DNA of 64,000 bases from Nocardioides sp. SYSU D00038 (GCF_016924665.1 NZ_JAFFJT010000026.1:111329-175328); one strand, 5' to 3'; counted from the first letter of the stretch, positions 1 through 9,590 are shown. Made by a program: numbers and translations. The notes: generated by a model not told the origin, from the sequence alone.

Positions 1-444
1 CTCGGAGGTGCCGATGCCGAACGCGATCGCCCCGAACGCGCCGTGGGTGCTGGTGTGGCTGTCGCCGCACACGATGGTCATGCCCGGCTGGGTCAGCCCG
101 AGCTGCGGCCCGACCACGTGGACGATGCCCTGCTCCACGTCGCCGAGCGGGTGCAGCCGGACGCCGAACTCCTCGGCGTTGCGGCGCAGCGTCTCGACCT
201 GGGTGCGCGACACCGGGTCGGCGATCGGCTTGTCCCAGTCGAGGGTCGGCACGTTGTGGTCCTCGGTCGCGAGCGTGAGGTCGGGGCGGCGTACGGTGCG
301 ACCCGAGAGGCGGAGGCCGTCGAAGGCCTGCGGCGAGGTCACCTCGTGGATGAGGTGGAGGTCGATGTACAGCAGGTCCGGCTCACCCGGGGTCGATCGG
401 ACGACGTGCTCGTCCCACACCTTCTCCGACAGGGTCCGGCCCAT
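1..444 (-). CDS. leuC: 3-isopropylmalate dehydratase large subunit, N-terminal part (LeuC)
   Basis: Only the first 148 codons are in the window; the gene continues past the left edge. The start ATG has GAGGAG a few bases before it. The protein begins [15 protein letters not shown] and contains [23 protein letters not shown] and [14 protein letters not shown], all typical of the aconitase-like LeuC N-terminal domain that forms part of the 4Fe-4S/substrate site. LeuC with LeuD isomerises 2-isopropylmalate to 3-isopropylmalate in leucine synthesis. It is divergent from an IclR-type regulator, the arrangement known for actinobacterial leuCD and ltbR/ndgR. Assignment is secure; leuD is expected just outside the window. 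Confidence 0.95.
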   Translation of the reverse strand, partial: MGRTLSEKVWDEHVVRSTPGEPDLLYIDLHLIHEVTSPQAFDGLRLSGRTVRRPDLTLATEDHNVPTLDWDKPIADPVSRTQVETLRRNAEEFGVRLHPLGDVEQGIVHVVGPQLGLTQPGMTIVCGDSHTSTHGAFGAIAFGIGTSE

Positions 445-548
445 GTCGACGCTCCTCACCTGTTGCGGCCACGACGGCGTGGCCTGTTCCTCGGACGCGT
501 CCCACCTTACCCCTTGCATCCCATGGAGTGAGACGGCAGTATTGCTAT
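445..548. promoter_or_regulatory. leuC/ltbR divergent promoter region
   Basis: These 104 bases separate the divergent leuC and ltbR starts and must hold both promoters. In Corynebacterium and Streptomyces the LtbR/NdgR protein binds the equivalent region to control leuCD. A short imperfect dyad (CAT-CCC-ATG, about 509-517) is visible, but I cannot assign an operator with confidence. No leader peptide or terminator hairpin is seen before leuC, unlike cimA and ilvB. Confidence 0.5.
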
Positions 549-1274
549 ATGGACAACTCCAGTGGTGTCGGCGTCCTCGACAAGGCCGCCCTCGTGCTCA
601 CCGCCCTCGAGTCCGGGCCGGCCACGCTGGCCGGCCTGGTCGCCGGCACCGGACTGGCCCGCCCCACCGCGCACCGCCTCGCGGTGGCGCTCGAGCACCA
701 CCGGCTGGTCGCCCGCGACATGCAGGGCCGCTTCGTCCTCGGCCCCCGCCTGGCCGAGCTCTCCGCCGCCGCCGGCGAGGACCGGCTGCTCGCCACCGCC
801 GGCCCCGTGCTCGCCCGGCTGCGCGACATCACCGGCGAGTCCGCGCAGCTGTGGCGCCGCCAGGGCGACCACCGCGTCTGCGTGGCGGCCGCCGAGCGCC
901 CGTCGGGCCTGCGCGACACCATCCCCGTCGGCTCCCAGCTCACCATGCGCGCCGGCTCCGCCGCCCAGGTGCTGCTCGCCTGGGAGGACCCCGAGCGGAT
1001 GCACCGCGGCCTCCAGAACGCCGCCTTCTCCGCCGCCGCCCTCTCCGGCATCCGCCGCCGCGGCTGGGCCCAGTCGGTGGGCGAGCGCGAGCAGGGCGTG
1101 GCCTCGGTCTCGGCCCCGGTGCGCTCCCCCAGCGGCAAGATCATCGCCGCCGTCTCGGTCTCCGGCCCCCTCGAGCGGCTCTCGCGCCAGCCCGGCCGGA
1201 TGCACGCCCCCGCGGTGCTCGCCGCCGCCGAGCGACTCTCGGAGTCGCTGCGCCGCGCAGCCGCCGACGGCTGA
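549..1274 (+). CDS. ltbR: IclR-family regulator of leucine biosynthesis (LtbR/NdgR type)
   Basis: A 241-residue IclR-family regulator. The N-terminal winged helix-turn-helix spans about residues 8-60 ([19 protein letters not shown], then [16 protein letters not shown]). The rest is the IclR effector-binding domain, including [17 protein letters not shown] and [14 protein letters not shown]. Family members divergent from leuCD (NdgR in Streptomyces, LtbR in Corynebacterium) control leucine and other amino acid genes; that role is inferred from position and length. I chose the ATG at 549 because the homologous sequence starts there; an in-frame extension to 528 is possible. Confidence 0.9.
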   Translation: MDNSSGVGVLDKAALVLTALESGPATLAGLVAGTGLARPTAHRLAVALEHHRLVARDMQGRFVLGPRLAELSAAAGEDRLLATAGPVLARLRDITGESAQLWRRQGDHRVCVAAAERPSGLRDTIPVGSQLTMRAGSAAQVLLAWEDPERMHRGLQNAAFSAAALSGIRRRGWAQSVGEREQGVASVSAPVRSPSGKIIAAVSVSGPLERLSRQPGRMHAPAVLAAAERLSESLRRAAADG

Positions 1275-1282
1275 CCCGTCCC

Positions 1283-1323
1283 GTCGAGTCGTCGTTACTG
1301 CAGTGCAGTAACGACGGCTCGAC
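1283..1323. terminator. 41-bp near-perfect palindrome after ltbR
   Basis: Arms beginning GTCGAGTCGTCGTTACTG pair with the 3' arm at 17 of 18 positions around a short centre. It lies 8 bases after the ltbR stop and before the next gene. No T tract follows, as is common for actinobacterial terminators. The hairpin at 29467-29498 starts with nearly the same bases (CGAGCCGTCGTTA), so both may belong to one repeat family. Confidence 0.6.
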
Positions 1324-1388
1324 GTATGTGGGGAGGGCTCGGGGATCACCGGCGGGGAGACCCGATCGCACATCGAGAGGACTCCCCC

Positions 1389-1931
1389 ATGCCCAGCTCG
1401 CTCGAAGGCCGGACCGTCGCGTTCCTCGTCGCCCCCGAGGGCATCGAGCAGGTCGAGCTCACCGAGCCGTGGCAGGCGGTGGCCGACGCCGGCGGCTCGC
1501 CGGTGCTGCTGAGCACCGAGGCGGGCGAGGTGCAGGCGTTCAACCACCTCGACAAGGCCGACACCTTCCCGGTCGACCACGTGGTCGCCGACGTCGACGT
1601 CGACCAGTTCGACGGTCTCGTGCTGCCCGGCGGCGTCGCCAACCCCGACGCGCTGCGGATGGACGAGGCGGCCGTCGACTTCACCCGGGCGTTCGTCGCC
1701 TCCGGCAAGCCGGTGGCCGCGATCTGCCACGCGCCGTGGACGCTGGTCGAGGCCGACTGCGTGCGCGACCGGCGGCTCACCTCGTGGCCGAGCCTGCAGA
1801 CCGACATCCGCAACGCCGGTGGCGAGTGGGTCGACGAGGAGGTCGTGGTCGACGGCAACCTGCTGACCAGCCGCAAGCCCGACGACCTCCCGGCGTTCAA
1901 CCGCGAGCTGACCACGCTGCTCGGCGGCTGA
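1389..1931 (+). CDS. DJ-1/PfpI-family protein (type 1 glutamine amidotransferase-like)
   Basis: A 180-residue single-domain protein of the PfpI/general stress protein 18 group. The nucleophile elbow AICHAPW is at residues 111-117 with Cys113 and His114, and the downstream SRKPDDLPAFNREL is typical of PfpI-like proteins. Relatives have been described as deglycases, proteases or chaperones; the activity here cannot be told from sequence. It is cytoplasmic, with no signal peptide. The ATG at 1389 has GAGAGG upstream. It appears monocistronic, with a palindrome before it and a convergent gene after it. Confidence 0.85.
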   Translation: MPSSLEGRTVAFLVAPEGIEQVELTEPWQAVADAGGSPVLLSTEAGEVQAFNHLDKADTFPVDHVVADVDVDQFDGLVLPGGVANPDALRMDEAAVDFTRAFVASGKPVAAICHAPWTLVEADCVRDRRLTSWPSLQTDIRNAGGEWVDEEVVVDGNLLTSRKPDDLPAFNRELTTLLGG

Positions 1932-1943
1932 CCCCCGGGGGCC

Positions 1944-2426
1944 TCAGAACAGGGCGTCCTGGCGCTCGAGGTCGAGCAGCAGCTGCTTGCGCTCGAGGCC
2001 ACCGGCGTAGCCGGTGAGCGTGCCGTTGGCCCCGATCACCCGGTGGCACGGGATGACCACCGGGATCGGGTTGCGCCCGTTGGCCAGGCCCACCGCCCGC
2101 GACGCGGCGTTGGTGAGGCCGAGCCGCAGCGCCACCGCGCCGTACGACGCGGTCTCGCCGAACCCGATCGCGCACAGCTCCTTCCAGACCCGCTGCTGGA
2201 ACTCGGTGCCGGCCGGCGCGAGCGGCAGGTCGAACTCGGTGAGCTCGCCGGCGAAGTACGCGCGCAGCTGGCGTGCACACTCGACCAGCACGGGGTGGTC
2301 GTCGTCGCGCTCGCCGCGCGGCCGGCCGTCGGCGTCGCGGAACGGCGAGAACTCGATCTGGGTGATCGCGTCGTGGGCGGCCACGAGGCGCAGCTCGCCG
2401 ATCGGCGAGTCGATGACGGTGTACAT
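1944..2426 (-). CDS. ogt: Methylated-DNA--protein-cysteine methyltransferase
   Basis: A 160-residue suicide methyltransferase that moves the methyl group of O6-methylguanine to its own cysteine. The active-site motif IPCHRVIG is clear, with Cys127. The preceding [11 protein letters not shown] and NASRAVG-like segment ([19 protein letters not shown]) is the DNA-binding and Asn-hinge region. The ATG at 2426 lies 2 bases after the stop of the Ada/AlkA gene, so the two are one operon for repair of alkylated DNA. Cytoplasmic and complete; length is normal for Ogt. Confidence 0.95.
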   Translation of the reverse strand: MYTVIDSPIGELRLVAAHDAITQIEFSPFRDADGRPRGERDDDHPVLVECARQLRAYFAGELTEFDLPLAPAGTEFQQRVWKELCAIGFGETASYGAVALRLGLTNAASRAVGLANGRNPIPVVIPCHRVIGANGTLTGYAGGLERKQLLLDLERQDALF

Positions 2427-2428
2427 CT

Positions 2429-3910
2429 TCAGTCCTCCTGGACGGGCGGGAACAGGGTGCTCCAGAGATGGAGCAGGGCGTAGGAGCGCCAGGGGCGCCA
2501 GCGCTCGGTGTCGGCGAGCACGACGGCCGGGTCGTGGCCGAGTCCGGTGAGCGCGTTGCGGACGCCGAGGTCGGTGGGCAGGAACACGTCTGGGTGGCCG
2601 AGCGCCCGCATGGCGACGTAGTCGGCGGTCCAGGGGCCGATGCCGGGCAGCGCGACCAGCGCCGCGCGCACGGCCTCGCGCTCCGGGCCGCGGTCGAGGG
2701 CGACGGTGCCGTCGGCCAGCGCCCCCGCTAGCGCGACCAGGGCGCGCCCGCGGCTGCGCGGCATCGGCAGCGTCGCGGGGTCGACCTCGGCCAGGGTGGC
2801 GGCGTCGGGGAACAGGTGGGTGAGCCCCGGCACCGACGTCTTGACCGGGGTGCCGTGTGCGGCGACCAGCCGCCCGGCGACCGTGCGGGCCCCGGCCACG
2901 CTGACCTGCTGGCCGATCACCGTGCGGATCGCGGTCTCGTCGCCGTCGACCTGCCCGGGCACCCGCAGGCCCCGCCGCTGACGGGCCAGGGGACCGATGA
3001 CGGGATCGCCGGCGAAGTGGTCGGCGACCGCCACCGGGTCGCAGTCGGCGTCGAGCAGCCGACGGGCCCGCTCCACCGCGGCGGCGGTGTCGCGCAGGTC
3101 GTGGAGCTCGAACCTGGCCTCGACGAACGCCGTCTCGCCCTCGCTGGGGGCGTCGTCGACGGCCAGCCGCACCGTGCCGGGACCGTGGGGCAGGTCGAGC
3201 GTGCGGGCGTACCAACCCGGCCCCGCGGCCTCGACGCCCGGCACCAGGTGGAAGGCCAGGAAGTCGAGCAGCGCCCGGCCGGCGAACGGCGTGCGCACCG
3301 CCAGCCGCATGGTCACCCCGCCGGTCGCGGGCGGCCCGCCGCGACGGCCGCGGAGCTCGGTGGGGTTGGCGGCGTAGACCTCGCGGATGGTGTCGTTGAA
3401 CTGGCGGATGCTGGCGAAGCCCGCCGCGAACGCCACGTCGGCGTGGGTCAGCCCGGTCGTCTCGAGCAGCACCCGCGCGGTCTGGGCGCGCCGGGCCCGG
3501 GCGAGCGCCAGCGGACCGGCGCCGAGCTCGCTGGTGAGCAGGCGGGAGAGGTGGCGCGAGGTGTAGCCGACCCGGGCGGCCAGGCCCTCGACCCCCTCGC
3601 GGTCGACCACCCCGTCGGCGATCAGCCGCATCGCGCGGCCGGCGACGGTCGCGGCGACGTCCCAGTCGGGGCTGCCGGGGGTCGCGTCGGGCAGGCAGCG
3701 CTTGCAGGCGCGGTAGCCGGCCGCCTGGGCGGCCGCGGCGGTGGGGTGGAAGGTGACGTTCGCGAACGCCGGGGTGCGGGCCGGGCACGAGGGGCGGCAG
3801 TAGATGCCGGTGGTGCGGACCGCGGTGTAGAACACCCCGTCGAAGCGCCGGTCGCGGGACTTCACCGCGCGGTAGCAGCTCTCGGCGTCGAGGCGCTCGG
3901 TCGTGGTCAT
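2429..3910 (-). CDS. alkA: Ada-type regulator fused to AlkA DNA-3-methyladenine glycosylase II
   Basis: A 493-residue multidomain protein. Residues 1-80 are the Ada zinc domain with Cys38, Cys42, Cys69 and Cys72, the same numbering as E. coli Ada, where Cys38 accepts methyl from phosphotriesters. About residues 90-190 are an AraC-type helix-turn-helix ([34 protein letters not shown]). The rest is the AlkA N-terminal domain plus HhH-GPD glycosylase ([19 protein letters not shown], then LPTDLGV with the likely catalytic Asp). It would sense methylation damage, activate the operon and excise methylated bases. The downstream ogt follows after 2 bases. Ada-AlkA fusions are known in actinobacteria. 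Confidence 0.93.
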   Translation of the reverse strand: MTTTERLDAESCYRAVKSRDRRFDGVFYTAVRTTGIYCRPSCPARTPAFANVTFHPTAAAAQAAGYRACKRCLPDATPGSPDWDVAATVAGRAMRLIADGVVDREGVEGLAARVGYTSRHLSRLLTSELGAGPLALARARRAQTARVLLETTGLTHADVAFAAGFASIRQFNDTIREVYAANPTELRGRRGGPPATGGVTMRLAVRTPFAGRALLDFLAFHLVPGVEAAGPGWYARTLDLPHGPGTVRLAVDDAPSEGETAFVEARFELHDLRDTAAAVERARRLLDADCDPVAVADHFAGDPVIGPLARQRRGLRVPGQVDGDETAIRTVIGQQVSVAGARTVAGRLVAAHGTPVKTSVPGLTHLFPDAATLAEVDPATLPMPRSRGRALVALAGALADGTVALDRGPEREAVRAALVALPGIGPWTADYVAMRALGHPDVFLPTDLGVRNALTGLGHDPAVVLADTERWRPWRSYALLHLWSTLFPPVQED

Positions 3911-4028
3911 GGCCCTATCCTGCCCGCTGCCGACGACGCCTTCTGGCGGGAATCGGACACGGCCATGCCGCAGCCTACCGGGCGGGGAAGCAGCGAGGCC
4001 CGGTCCTGGTGGACCGGGCCTCGTTCTG

Positions 4029-4101
4029 TACCCCCGACCGGATTCGAACCGGCGCTACCGCCTTGAGAGGGCGGCGTGCTAGGCCGCTACACAACGGGGG
4101 C
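4029..4101 (-). tRNA. tRNA-Glu (anticodon CTC)
   Basis: A 73-base cloverleaf. The acceptor stem GCCCCCG pairs with CGGGGGT and the discriminator is A. The anticodon arm is GCCGCC-CTCTCAA-GGCGGT, giving anticodon CTC (Glu, GAG). The T arm contains GGTTCGAATCC. The CCA end is not encoded. It lies on the same strand as tRNA-Gln and close to gltX, whose product charges tRNA-Glu. Confidence 0.96.
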
Positions 4102-4209
4102 TTGCTGGTGCTGCTGCGGGACCTGCTCCGAGCAACCTGCGGAACTCTAGCGAAGGCTGTCGTCCGCACAAAATCGCGGCCTCCGCCGTGGGCGCCGGCC
4201 GCGATCTCG

Positions 4210-4281
4210 CTGGGATACTAGGACTCGAACCTAGAATAACTGAACCAGAATCAGTCGTGTTGCCAATTACACCATATCCCA
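4210..4281 (-). tRNA. tRNA-Gln (anticodon CTG)
   Basis: A 72-base cloverleaf. The acceptor stem TGGGATA pairs with TATCCCA and the discriminator is G. The anticodon arm ACTGA-TTCTGGT-TCAGT gives anticodon CTG (Gln, CAG), and the T arm contains GGTTCGAGTCC. CCA is not encoded. In most actinobacteria Gln-tRNA is made by GltX misacylation followed by GatCAB amidation, so closeness to gltX is functionally sensible. Confidence 0.96.
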
Positions 4282-4335
4282 CTGTGTTACTGGTGTTCAG
4301 CGCTCCCGGGACAGCCCCGAACACGAGTAGAAACC

Positions 4336-5295
4336 TTACACGCGAGGGATCGAGGGCTCCAAAATGCCCGGCTCGGCGCGGTTGCCGATCCCCATCCGGC
4401 GGGCCACGGCCACGGCGAGAGCGAGGTAGACCAGCGACTGGGTGAGCGTGACCGGCAGGCTCCACCACGACCCGCCCGTCGGGTTCAGCGCCGAGCTCAT
4501 GTCGCCGAAGGCCAGCGCCAACCCGAAGGCCAGCCAGTTGTTGAGCACGTGCATGGCGATGCCCGCCTCCAGGCCACCGGTGGCGATCACCAGGTAGCCG
4601 GCGACCAGGCCGAACGCGAACCGGTCGACGAACACCGGCGCGTCCTGGGCGCCGTGGGCCAGCGCGAACAGCAGCGCGGGCACCAGCAGCGCCACCCAGC
4701 GGTTGCCGAACAGGCCGCCGAAGGCCTGGGTGAGGTAGCCGCGGAAGGCGTACTCCTCCCCCGCCGCCTGCAGCGGTGTGAGCAGCAGGACGACGAGCAC
4801 GAAGTCGCGGGTCGTCGACGTCCAGTCGTTGAGCTCGCCGGACACGCTGCTGTCGCTGGTCTCGGGCACCAGCGCGCTCACCACGATCGTGGCCACCAGC
4901 GCCACCACCGACAGGCCGAGGCAGACCAGCAGCCAGCGCCAGCGCAGCCGGCCGGCCACCGAGGCCAGCCAGCCCGGGCGCTGCCGGTGGAGCAGCAGCG
5001 CGACCAGCATGGTGACCGGGATCGCCGCCGCCAGCGAGAGGTTGAGGTAGGCCAGCGACACCGGGGTCACGTCGCCGGTGTCGGCGATCCGGTCGAGGGC
5101 CGCCTCCAGGCCGGCCGCCGAGGTGGTGCCGGTGGCGACGTAGCCGAGCAGGAAGACCAGCACCAGCACGACCTGCACGACGACGAGCACCAGCACACCG
5201 AGCAGCAGGGTGCCGAGCAGCGGGCGCCACCAGCTCCACGGCCGGCGGCGCTGCAGCAGGTGGTAGTCGCCGTCGGCGACGCGCGCCACGCTCAC
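4336..5295 (-). CDS. CPBP-family intramembrane metalloprotease-like protein
   Basis: A 319-residue membrane protein. The family motifs are visible in order: EEYAFRGYL (motif 1, EExxxR), LLFALAHG (motif 2, FxxxH) and [10 protein letters not shown] (motif 3, HxxxN). About eight hydrophobic segments are seen, the first being [24 protein letters not shown]/Abi proteins are putative intramembrane proteases; the substrate is unknown. I chose the GTG at 5295 because it overlaps the gltX stop as GTGA and removes a long Arg/Ala-rich extension that would run inside gltX. It is the last gene of the FAH-gltX-CPBP operon, before two tRNA genes. Confidence 0.85.
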   Translation of the reverse strand: MSVARVADGDYHLLQRRRPWSWWRPLLGTLLLGVLVLVVVQVVLVLVFLLGYVATGTTSAAGLEAALDRIADTGDVTPVSLAYLNLSLAAAIPVTMLVALLLHRQRPGWLASVAGRLRWRWLLVCLGLSVVALVATIVVSALVPETSDSSVSGELNDWTSTTRDFVLVVLLLTPLQAAGEEYAFRGYLTQAFGGLFGNRWVALLVPALLFALAHGAQDAPVFVDRFAFGLVAGYLVIATGGLEAGIAMHVLNNWLAFGLALAFGDMSSALNPTGGSWWSLPVTLTQSLVYLALAVAVARRMGIGNRAEPGILEPSIPRV

Positions 5296-6752
5296 CCCAG
5301 GGCGCCGGCGAGCCGGGCCAGGCTGCGCTCGCGGCCGAGCAGCTCCATCGACTCGAAGAGCGGGGGCGAGACCCGGCGACCGGTCACGGCGACCCGCACC
5401 GGACCGTAGGCGTGGCGCGGCTTGAGCCCCAGCCCGTCGACCAGCGCGGCCTGCAGCGCCTCCTGGATCGCCTCGGTCGACCACGTCTCGAGAGGGGCGA
5501 CCGCGTCGTGGGCCGCGCGGACGACGGCGCGACCGGCCTCGTCGAGCAGCTTCTCGACGTCCGCCTCGTCGCGCGTGAACGACGCCTCGTCGGCGAACAG
5601 GAAGCCGAGCATGTCGACGGCCTCGGTGAGCTTGTTGATCCGCTCGCCGACCAGGGGCATCGCGAGGTCGAGGAGCTGCCGGTCCGCGGCCGAGGCGGGC
5701 TGGTCGACGACGCCCGCGGCGGCGAGGAACGGCAGCACCCGCTCGGTGATCTCCTCGAGCGGCAGCATCCGCAGGTGGGCGGTGTTGATCGCCTCCGCCT
5801 TCTTGAGGTCGAAGCGCGCGGGGTTGGGATTGACGTCGCCGATGTCGAAGGCCTCGACCATCTCGGCGAGCGTGAACACGTCGCGGTCGGCGGCGATCGC
5901 CCAGCCGAGCAGCGCCAGGTAGTTGAGCAGGCCCTCCGGGATGAAGCCCTGGTCGCGGTACATGAACAGGTGGGCCTGGGGGTCGCGCTTGGACAGCTTC
6001 TTGTTGCCCTCGCCCATGATCAGCGGCAGGTGGCCGAACTCCGGCACCGCCTCGGAAATGCCGAGCTCGACCAGCGCCCGGTGGAGCGGGAGCTGGCGGG
6101 GGGTGCTGGAGAGCAGGTCCTCGCCCCGCAGCACGTGGGTGATCCGCATCAGGGCGTCGTCGACGGGGTTGACCAGCGTGTAGAGCGGGTCGCCGTTGGC
6201 CCGGCAGAGCGCGAAGTCGGGCACGAACTCGGTCTCGAACGTGATCTCGCCGCGCACCAGGTCGGTCCAGGTGATCGCGCCGTCGGGCATCCGGAACCGC
6301 ACGACCGAGGAGCGCCCCTCGGCCTCAAACGCCGCGCGCTGCTCGGTCGAGAGGTCGCGGCAGAACCCGTCGTACCCCTGCACCTTGGAGCCGCCGGCCC
6401 GGCGCCGGGCGTCGACCTCGTCGGGGGTGCAGAAGCAATCGTAGGTGTACGACGACTCGGCGAGCCGGGCGAGCACGTCGCGGTAGATCTCGGTGCGCTC
6501 GGACTGGCGGTAGGGGCCGTGGGGGCCGCCGACGACCGGTCCCTCGTCCCAGTCCAGGCCCAGCCACTGCATCGACTCGACCATGGCGTCGTAGGACTCC
6601 TGGGTCGAGCGCTCCTTGTCGGTGTCCTCGATGCGGAACACGAAAGTGCCGCCGTGGCGGCGCGCGAACACCCAGTTGTAGAGGGCCGCCCGGGCGAAGC
6701 CGACGTGCGGCGAGCCGGTCGGGGACGGGCAGAAACGGACGCGGACGGTCAC
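5292..6752 (-). CDS. gltX: Glutamate--tRNA ligase
   Basis: A 486-residue class I aminoacyl-tRNA synthetase. The HIGH-like site is HVGFA at residues 16-20, after the conserved FCPSPTGSP, and the KMSKS-like site is KLSKR at 252-256. [11 protein letters not shown] and [14 protein letters not shown] are strongly conserved. It charges tRNA-Glu and probably, non-discriminatingly, tRNA-Gln. The start is GTG at 6752, overlapping the stop of the upstream FAH gene, and its own stop overlaps the next GTG, so all three genes are translationally coupled. Complete and of normal length. Confidence 0.97.
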   Translation of the reverse strand: MTVRVRFCPSPTGSPHVGFARAALYNWVFARRHGGTFVFRIEDTDKERSTQESYDAMVESMQWLGLDWDEGPVVGGPHGPYRQSERTEIYRDVLARLAESSYTYDCFCTPDEVDARRRAGGSKVQGYDGFCRDLSTEQRAAFEAEGRSSVVRFRMPDGAITWTDLVRGEITFETEFVPDFALCRANGDPLYTLVNPVDDALMRITHVLRGEDLLSSTPRQLPLHRALVELGISEAVPEFGHLPLIMGEGNKKLSKRDPQAHLFMYRDQGFIPEGLLNYLALLGWAIAADRDVFTLAEMVEAFDIGDVNPNPARFDLKKAEAINTAHLRMLPLEEITERVLPFLAAAGVVDQPASAADRQLLDLAMPLVGERINKLTEAVDMLGFLFADEASFTRDEADVEKLLDEAGRAVVRAAHDAVAPLETWSTEAIQEALQAALVDGLGLKPRHAYGPVRVAVTGRRVSPPLFESMELLGRERSLARLAGALG

Positions 6753-7558
6753 CGCTGGGCCACCTTGTTCGTGAGGGATCCGAGGCCGGCGATCGAGACC
6801 TCGACCTCGTCACCGACCTGCATGGGACCGACGCCCTCGGGGGTGCCGGTGAGGATGACGTCGCCGGGCAGCAGTGTCATCACGCTAGAGACGTGGGCGA
6901 CCAACGCGGGGACGTCGAAGATCAGGTCGCTGGTCGAGCCGTCCTGCACGAGCTCGCCGTTGAGGTAGGTCTGCACGGCGCGACCCTCGGCGAAGTCGTG
7001 GGGGTCGAGGTCGGTCTCGATCCACGGGCCCAGCGGGCAGAAGGAGTCGAAGCCCTTGGCCCGGGTGAACTGGCCGTCCCGGCGCTGCAGGTCGCGAGCG
7101 GTGACGTCGTTGGCGATCGTGTAGCCGTGGATGACGTCCGTGGCCTGCTCGGCCGGCACGTCGCGGCAGATCCGCCCGATCACGACCGCGAGCTCGCCCT
7201 CGTAGTGGAGCTCGCTGGTCTGCGGCGGGTAGAAGACCGGGTCGCCCGGCCCGACCACGCTGGTGTTGGGCTTGAGGAACATCAGCGGCTCCTCGGGGAC
7301 GTCGTTGCCCATCTCCGCGGCGTGGGCGGCGTAGTTGCGCCCGATGCCGACGACCTTGCTGCGCGGCAGCACCGGCGCCAGCAGCCGCACGTCGGCGAGC
7401 CGGTGCTCCTGCTCGAGCAGCTTCACCCCGACGTAGAGCGGGTCGCCGGCGAGGGCGACGACGACCGCGTCCTCCCCGGGCTGGCCGTTCTCGTCGAGCT
7501 CTCCGGTGACCACGCCGTAGAGCGGGTCCTCCCCCGTGGTGAATCTGGCGATGCGCAC
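6749..7558 (-). CDS. Fumarylacetoacetate hydrolase family protein
   Basis: A 269-residue FAH-fold protein. [13 protein letters not shown], the metal-binding [14 protein letters not shown], the following [10 protein letters not shown], and [18 protein letters not shown] mark the family that includes HpcE-type hydratase/isomerases and oxaloacetate decarboxylases. The true substrate cannot be told. The start is GTG at 7558, and a TAGGCT hexamer sits exactly 6 bases before it (7565-7570), so the mRNA is probably leaderless. Its stop overlaps the gltX start, making it the first gene of the operon. Confidence 0.9.
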   Translation of the reverse strand: MRIARFTTGEDPLYGVVTGELDENGQPGEDAVVVALAGDPLYVGVKLLEQEHRLADVRLLAPVLPRSKVVGIGRNYAAHAAEMGNDVPEEPLMFLKPNTSVVGPGDPVFYPPQTSELHYEGELAVVIGRICRDVPAEQATDVIHGYTIANDVTARDLQRRDGQFTRAKGFDSFCPLGPWIETDLDPHDFAEGRAVQTYLNGELVQDGSTSDLIFDVPALVAHVSSVMTLLPGDVILTGTPEGVGPMQVGDEVEVSIAGLGSLTNKVAQR

Positions 7559-7564
7559 CCGCCG

Positions 7565-7570
7565 AGCCTA
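7565..7570 (-). promoter_or_regulatory. -10 element of leaderless FAH-gltX-CPBP transcript
   Basis: On the minus strand TAGGCT is followed by six bases and then the GTG start of the FAH gene. This spacing places the transcription start at or next to the start codon. Leaderless mRNAs of this form are common in actinobacteria. No good -35 hexamer was recognised. Confidence 0.5.
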
Positions 7571-7590
7571 TCGACCTACGGTTGGTCCCC

Positions 7591-8454
7591 ATGGAGGTGC
7601 TGTCCGAGGACGTCTGGCGCGAGCACGCCGCACGGCACGCCGCACGAGTCGACGCCTTCGTGCGCCCCCACCTCCAGCGCCGGGAGTCGCGGGTCAAGCA
7701 CCCCGTGCACGACTTCCTGTTCACCTACTACGCCCAGCGTCCGGCCCAGCTGCGCCGCTGGCACCCCGGCTTCGGCGTGCGGCTGGCCGACGCCCCGGAG
7801 TACGACGGGCTCAAGGGCTACGCCGACGGCGCGGTGACGGCGTCGTACGCCGAGGGGCAGGCGCCGCTGCTGGAGTCGCTGCACGCGCTGCTCACCGCCA
7901 CCGCCGCCCGACCGGCGAGCCTCGGCTGCTTCGGGCTGCACGAGTGGGCGATGGTCTACCGCCTCGCCGAGGACGAGACCCGCCACGCCGACTGGCCGCT
8001 GCGCCTCGGCCCCGAGGGCACCGACCGGGTCGTGGAGTCGCACCGGATCGCCTGCTCCCACTTCGACGCCTACCGGTTCTTCACCGGGCCGGCCCGGCCG
8101 CTGAACACGCTCCTCCCCACCGCGCAGGACCGGCCGGCGTTCGAGCAGCCCGGCTGCCTGCACGCGGGGATGGACCTCTACAAGCACGCGTTCCGGCTGA
8201 CCCCGATGATCTGCTCCGACCTGGTGGCCGACTGCTTCGAGCTGGCGCGCGACATCCGCGAGCTCGACATGCGGGCGGCGCCGTACGACCTGGCCGGCCT
8301 CGGGTTCGAGCCGGTGCGGATCGAGACCCCCGAGGGCAAGCAGGAGTACGTCGCTGCCCAGCGCGCCTTCGCCGAGCGCGGCGCCCCGTTGCGGGCCCGG
8401 CTGATCGAGGAGTGCGAGCGGCTGCTCGCGGTCGCCAGGGTTTCCTCGGCCTGA
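7591..8454 (+). CDS. Conserved actinobacterial protein, often named 3-methyladenine DNA glycosylase
   Basis: A 287-residue soluble protein with features I recognise from a widespread actinobacterial family: RESRVKHPVHDFLFTYYAQ, RPAQLRRWHPGFGV, CFGLHEWAMVYR and DLYKHAFRLTPM. Databases often label the family 3-methyladenine DNA glycosylase, but I see no helix-hairpin-helix or other glycosylase motif, so the name should be treated as unproven. Conserved His, Trp and Tyr residues (HPVHDF, HEWAM, DLYKHAF) suggest an enzyme. The ATG at 7591 is preferred over a TTG 9 bases upstream. TACGGT 8 bases before the ATG may be its -10. Confidence 0.6.
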   Translation: MEVLSEDVWREHAARHAARVDAFVRPHLQRRESRVKHPVHDFLFTYYAQRPAQLRRWHPGFGVRLADAPEYDGLKGYADGAVTASYAEGQAPLLESLHALLTATAARPASLGCFGLHEWAMVYRLAEDETRHADWPLRLGPEGTDRVVESHRIACSHFDAYRFFTGPARPLNTLLPTAQDRPAFEQPGCLHAGMDLYKHAFRLTPMICSDLVADCFELARDIRELDMRAAPYDLAGLGFEPVRIETPEGKQEYVAAQRAFAERGAPLRARLIEECERLLAVARVSSA

Positions 8455-8504
8455 CGCGGGGCAGGAGCCCACCAGCATCCCGACCCGGAAGGAACCTCCC
8501 GGCC

Positions 8505-8912
8505 ATGTCTCCCCGCCGCCTCGTCCCCACCGGACTGCTGGCCGTCGCCGCGCTGCTCGCGTCCTCGCTCGTCGCCGCGCCCGCGCAGGCCGCGGGCTGG
8601 ACGACGCTCTTCCGCATCCACGGCGCCAAGTCGCAGGCCTGCAAGGTCTCGATCGACGGCGGCCGCGCCTGGCGGGTCCGGGTGCGGCTGGTCAACGACT
8701 CCGCGCACGCCCACCTGTCCGAGTACGCCGTGCAGGTCGACGGCCGCGAGGTGCGCCGGATCGGCTTCCGCACCGCGCCCCGGCGTACGAGCGCGACGAA
8801 GACGATCGACGTCGTGCGCAACGGGCGTCAGGTCCTGGTCGGCGGCATCGGTGAGCTGACCGGCGAGGGCCTCGGCAGCGACGTCGGCATGGGGCAGATC
8901 TCGCGCTGCTGA
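8505..8912 (+). CDS. Secreted small protein of unknown function
   Basis: A 135-residue protein with a clear Sec signal peptide: positively charged start (SPRRL), hydrophobic core (GLLAVAALLASSLVA), cleavage after APAQA near residue 28. The mature part is about 107 residues, basic, with two Cys residues (QACKV and the C-terminal SRC) that could form a disulfide. It looks beta-rich (WRVRVRLVNDSAHAHLSEYAVQVDG). I do not recognise the family. GGAAGGA lies upstream of the ATG. A strong hairpin follows the stop. Confidence 0.7.
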   Translation: MSPRRLVPTGLLAVAALLASSLVAAPAQAAGWTTLFRIHGAKSQACKVSIDGGRAWRVRVRLVNDSAHAHLSEYAVQVDGREVRRIGFRTAPRRTSATKTIDVVRNGRQVLVGGIGELTGEGLGSDVGMGQISRC

Positions 8913-8926
8913 GCCCGCCGACCGGG

Positions 8927-8987
8927 GTAGTCACGGACGTTCGGCATCCGGATCGGCCCGATCGAGGTGCCGAACGTCCGTGACTAC
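8927..8987. terminator. Bidirectional hairpin, TAGTC-type dispersed repeat (copy 1)
   Basis: A perfect 20-bp inverted repeat, left arm GTAGTCACGGACGTTCGGCA (8927-8946) and its complement at 8968-8987, with a 21-base loop. It lies between convergent genes, so it can end both transcripts, and it supplies the TAG stop of the TetR gene. A second copy with the same arm bases is at 55600-55658, and a variant is at 52731-52790. Confidence 0.8.
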
Positions 8988-9562
8988 CGCGCCGCGGCCG
9001 ACCCGACCCGCCGCCGGCTCCCGGCGAGCCCCCCCTCGAGCCCGGTCGCGAAGTCGGAGGCGGGGCGGGGCGCGTCGTCGATCGCGCCGGCGCTGCCGGC
9101 CTGGAGGTGGAGCTGCTCGTCGGTGGCGTGGCCCAGCACGAAGTGCAGCAGCGTGCGGGCGGCGGTGTCGGCCAGCGACGGGTCGCAGCCGGCCTCGACG
9201 AGCAGGACGACCAGCTCGTCGTGGGGCGCGGCGGCGCCGAGGCCGTAGGCGCGCACGGTGGTGACCAGCTCGGCGCCGTCGCGCCACGCGAGTACCGCCT
9301 CGCGCAGCCCCGCGCAGACCGCGGCGACCCGCTCGTCCCACGGGGCGCCGGGGTCGTCGAGCCGCGCCGGGCGGTGGCCGCGGCGCAGGATCTCGTCGGC
9401 AACCTCGGCCAGCAGCAGCTGCTTGGTGCGGAAGTGGTGGTAGAGCGCGCTCGGGCGGACGTCGAGCTCGGCGGCCAGCCGGCGCATGGTCAGGTCGGCG
9501 AGCCCGAACCCGTCGAGCACGGCGAGGGCGGCGGCGACGACGGCGTCGCGGCGGTGGCCCAT
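8984..9562 (-). CDS. bioQ: TetR-family regulator, probable biotin regulator (BioQ-like)
   Basis: A 192-residue TetR protein. The N-terminal helix-turn-helix is DLTMRRLAAELDVRPSALYHHF (about residues 22-43); the C-terminal part is a helical ligand domain. It is divergent from bioY, and two TGAAC-N3-GTTCA operators lie between them over the bioY promoter. BioQ of Corynebacterium and Mycobacterium is a TetR repressor of biotin genes that binds TGAAC-N3-GTTAC-type sites, so this assignment rests on position and operator match as well as family. The last codons and stop fall inside the hairpin repeat at 8927-8987. Confidence 0.75.
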   Translation of the reverse strand: MGHRRDAVVAAALAVLDGFGLADLTMRRLAAELDVRPSALYHHFRTKQLLLAEVADEILRRGHRPARLDDPGAPWDERVAAVCAGLREAVLAWRDGAELVTTVRAYGLGAAAPHDELVVLLVEAGCDPSLADTAARTLLHFVLGHATDEQLHLQAGSAGAIDDAPRPASDFATGLEGGLAGSRRRVGSAAAR

Positions 9563-9590
9563 CTCACTCCTCGCCGACGGACGGGCCGGG

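Noticed and set aside
1944..3788. Single large protein joining Ogt to an Arg/Pro-rich N-terminal part
   Set aside because: The N-terminal part is an out-of-frame reading of the Ada/AlkA gene. Ogt has its own ATG at 2426.
7591..8454. Firm annotation as 3-methyladenine DNA glycosylase
   Set aside because: No helix-hairpin-helix or other known glycosylase motif is visible. The name is used for the family in databases without support that I can see.
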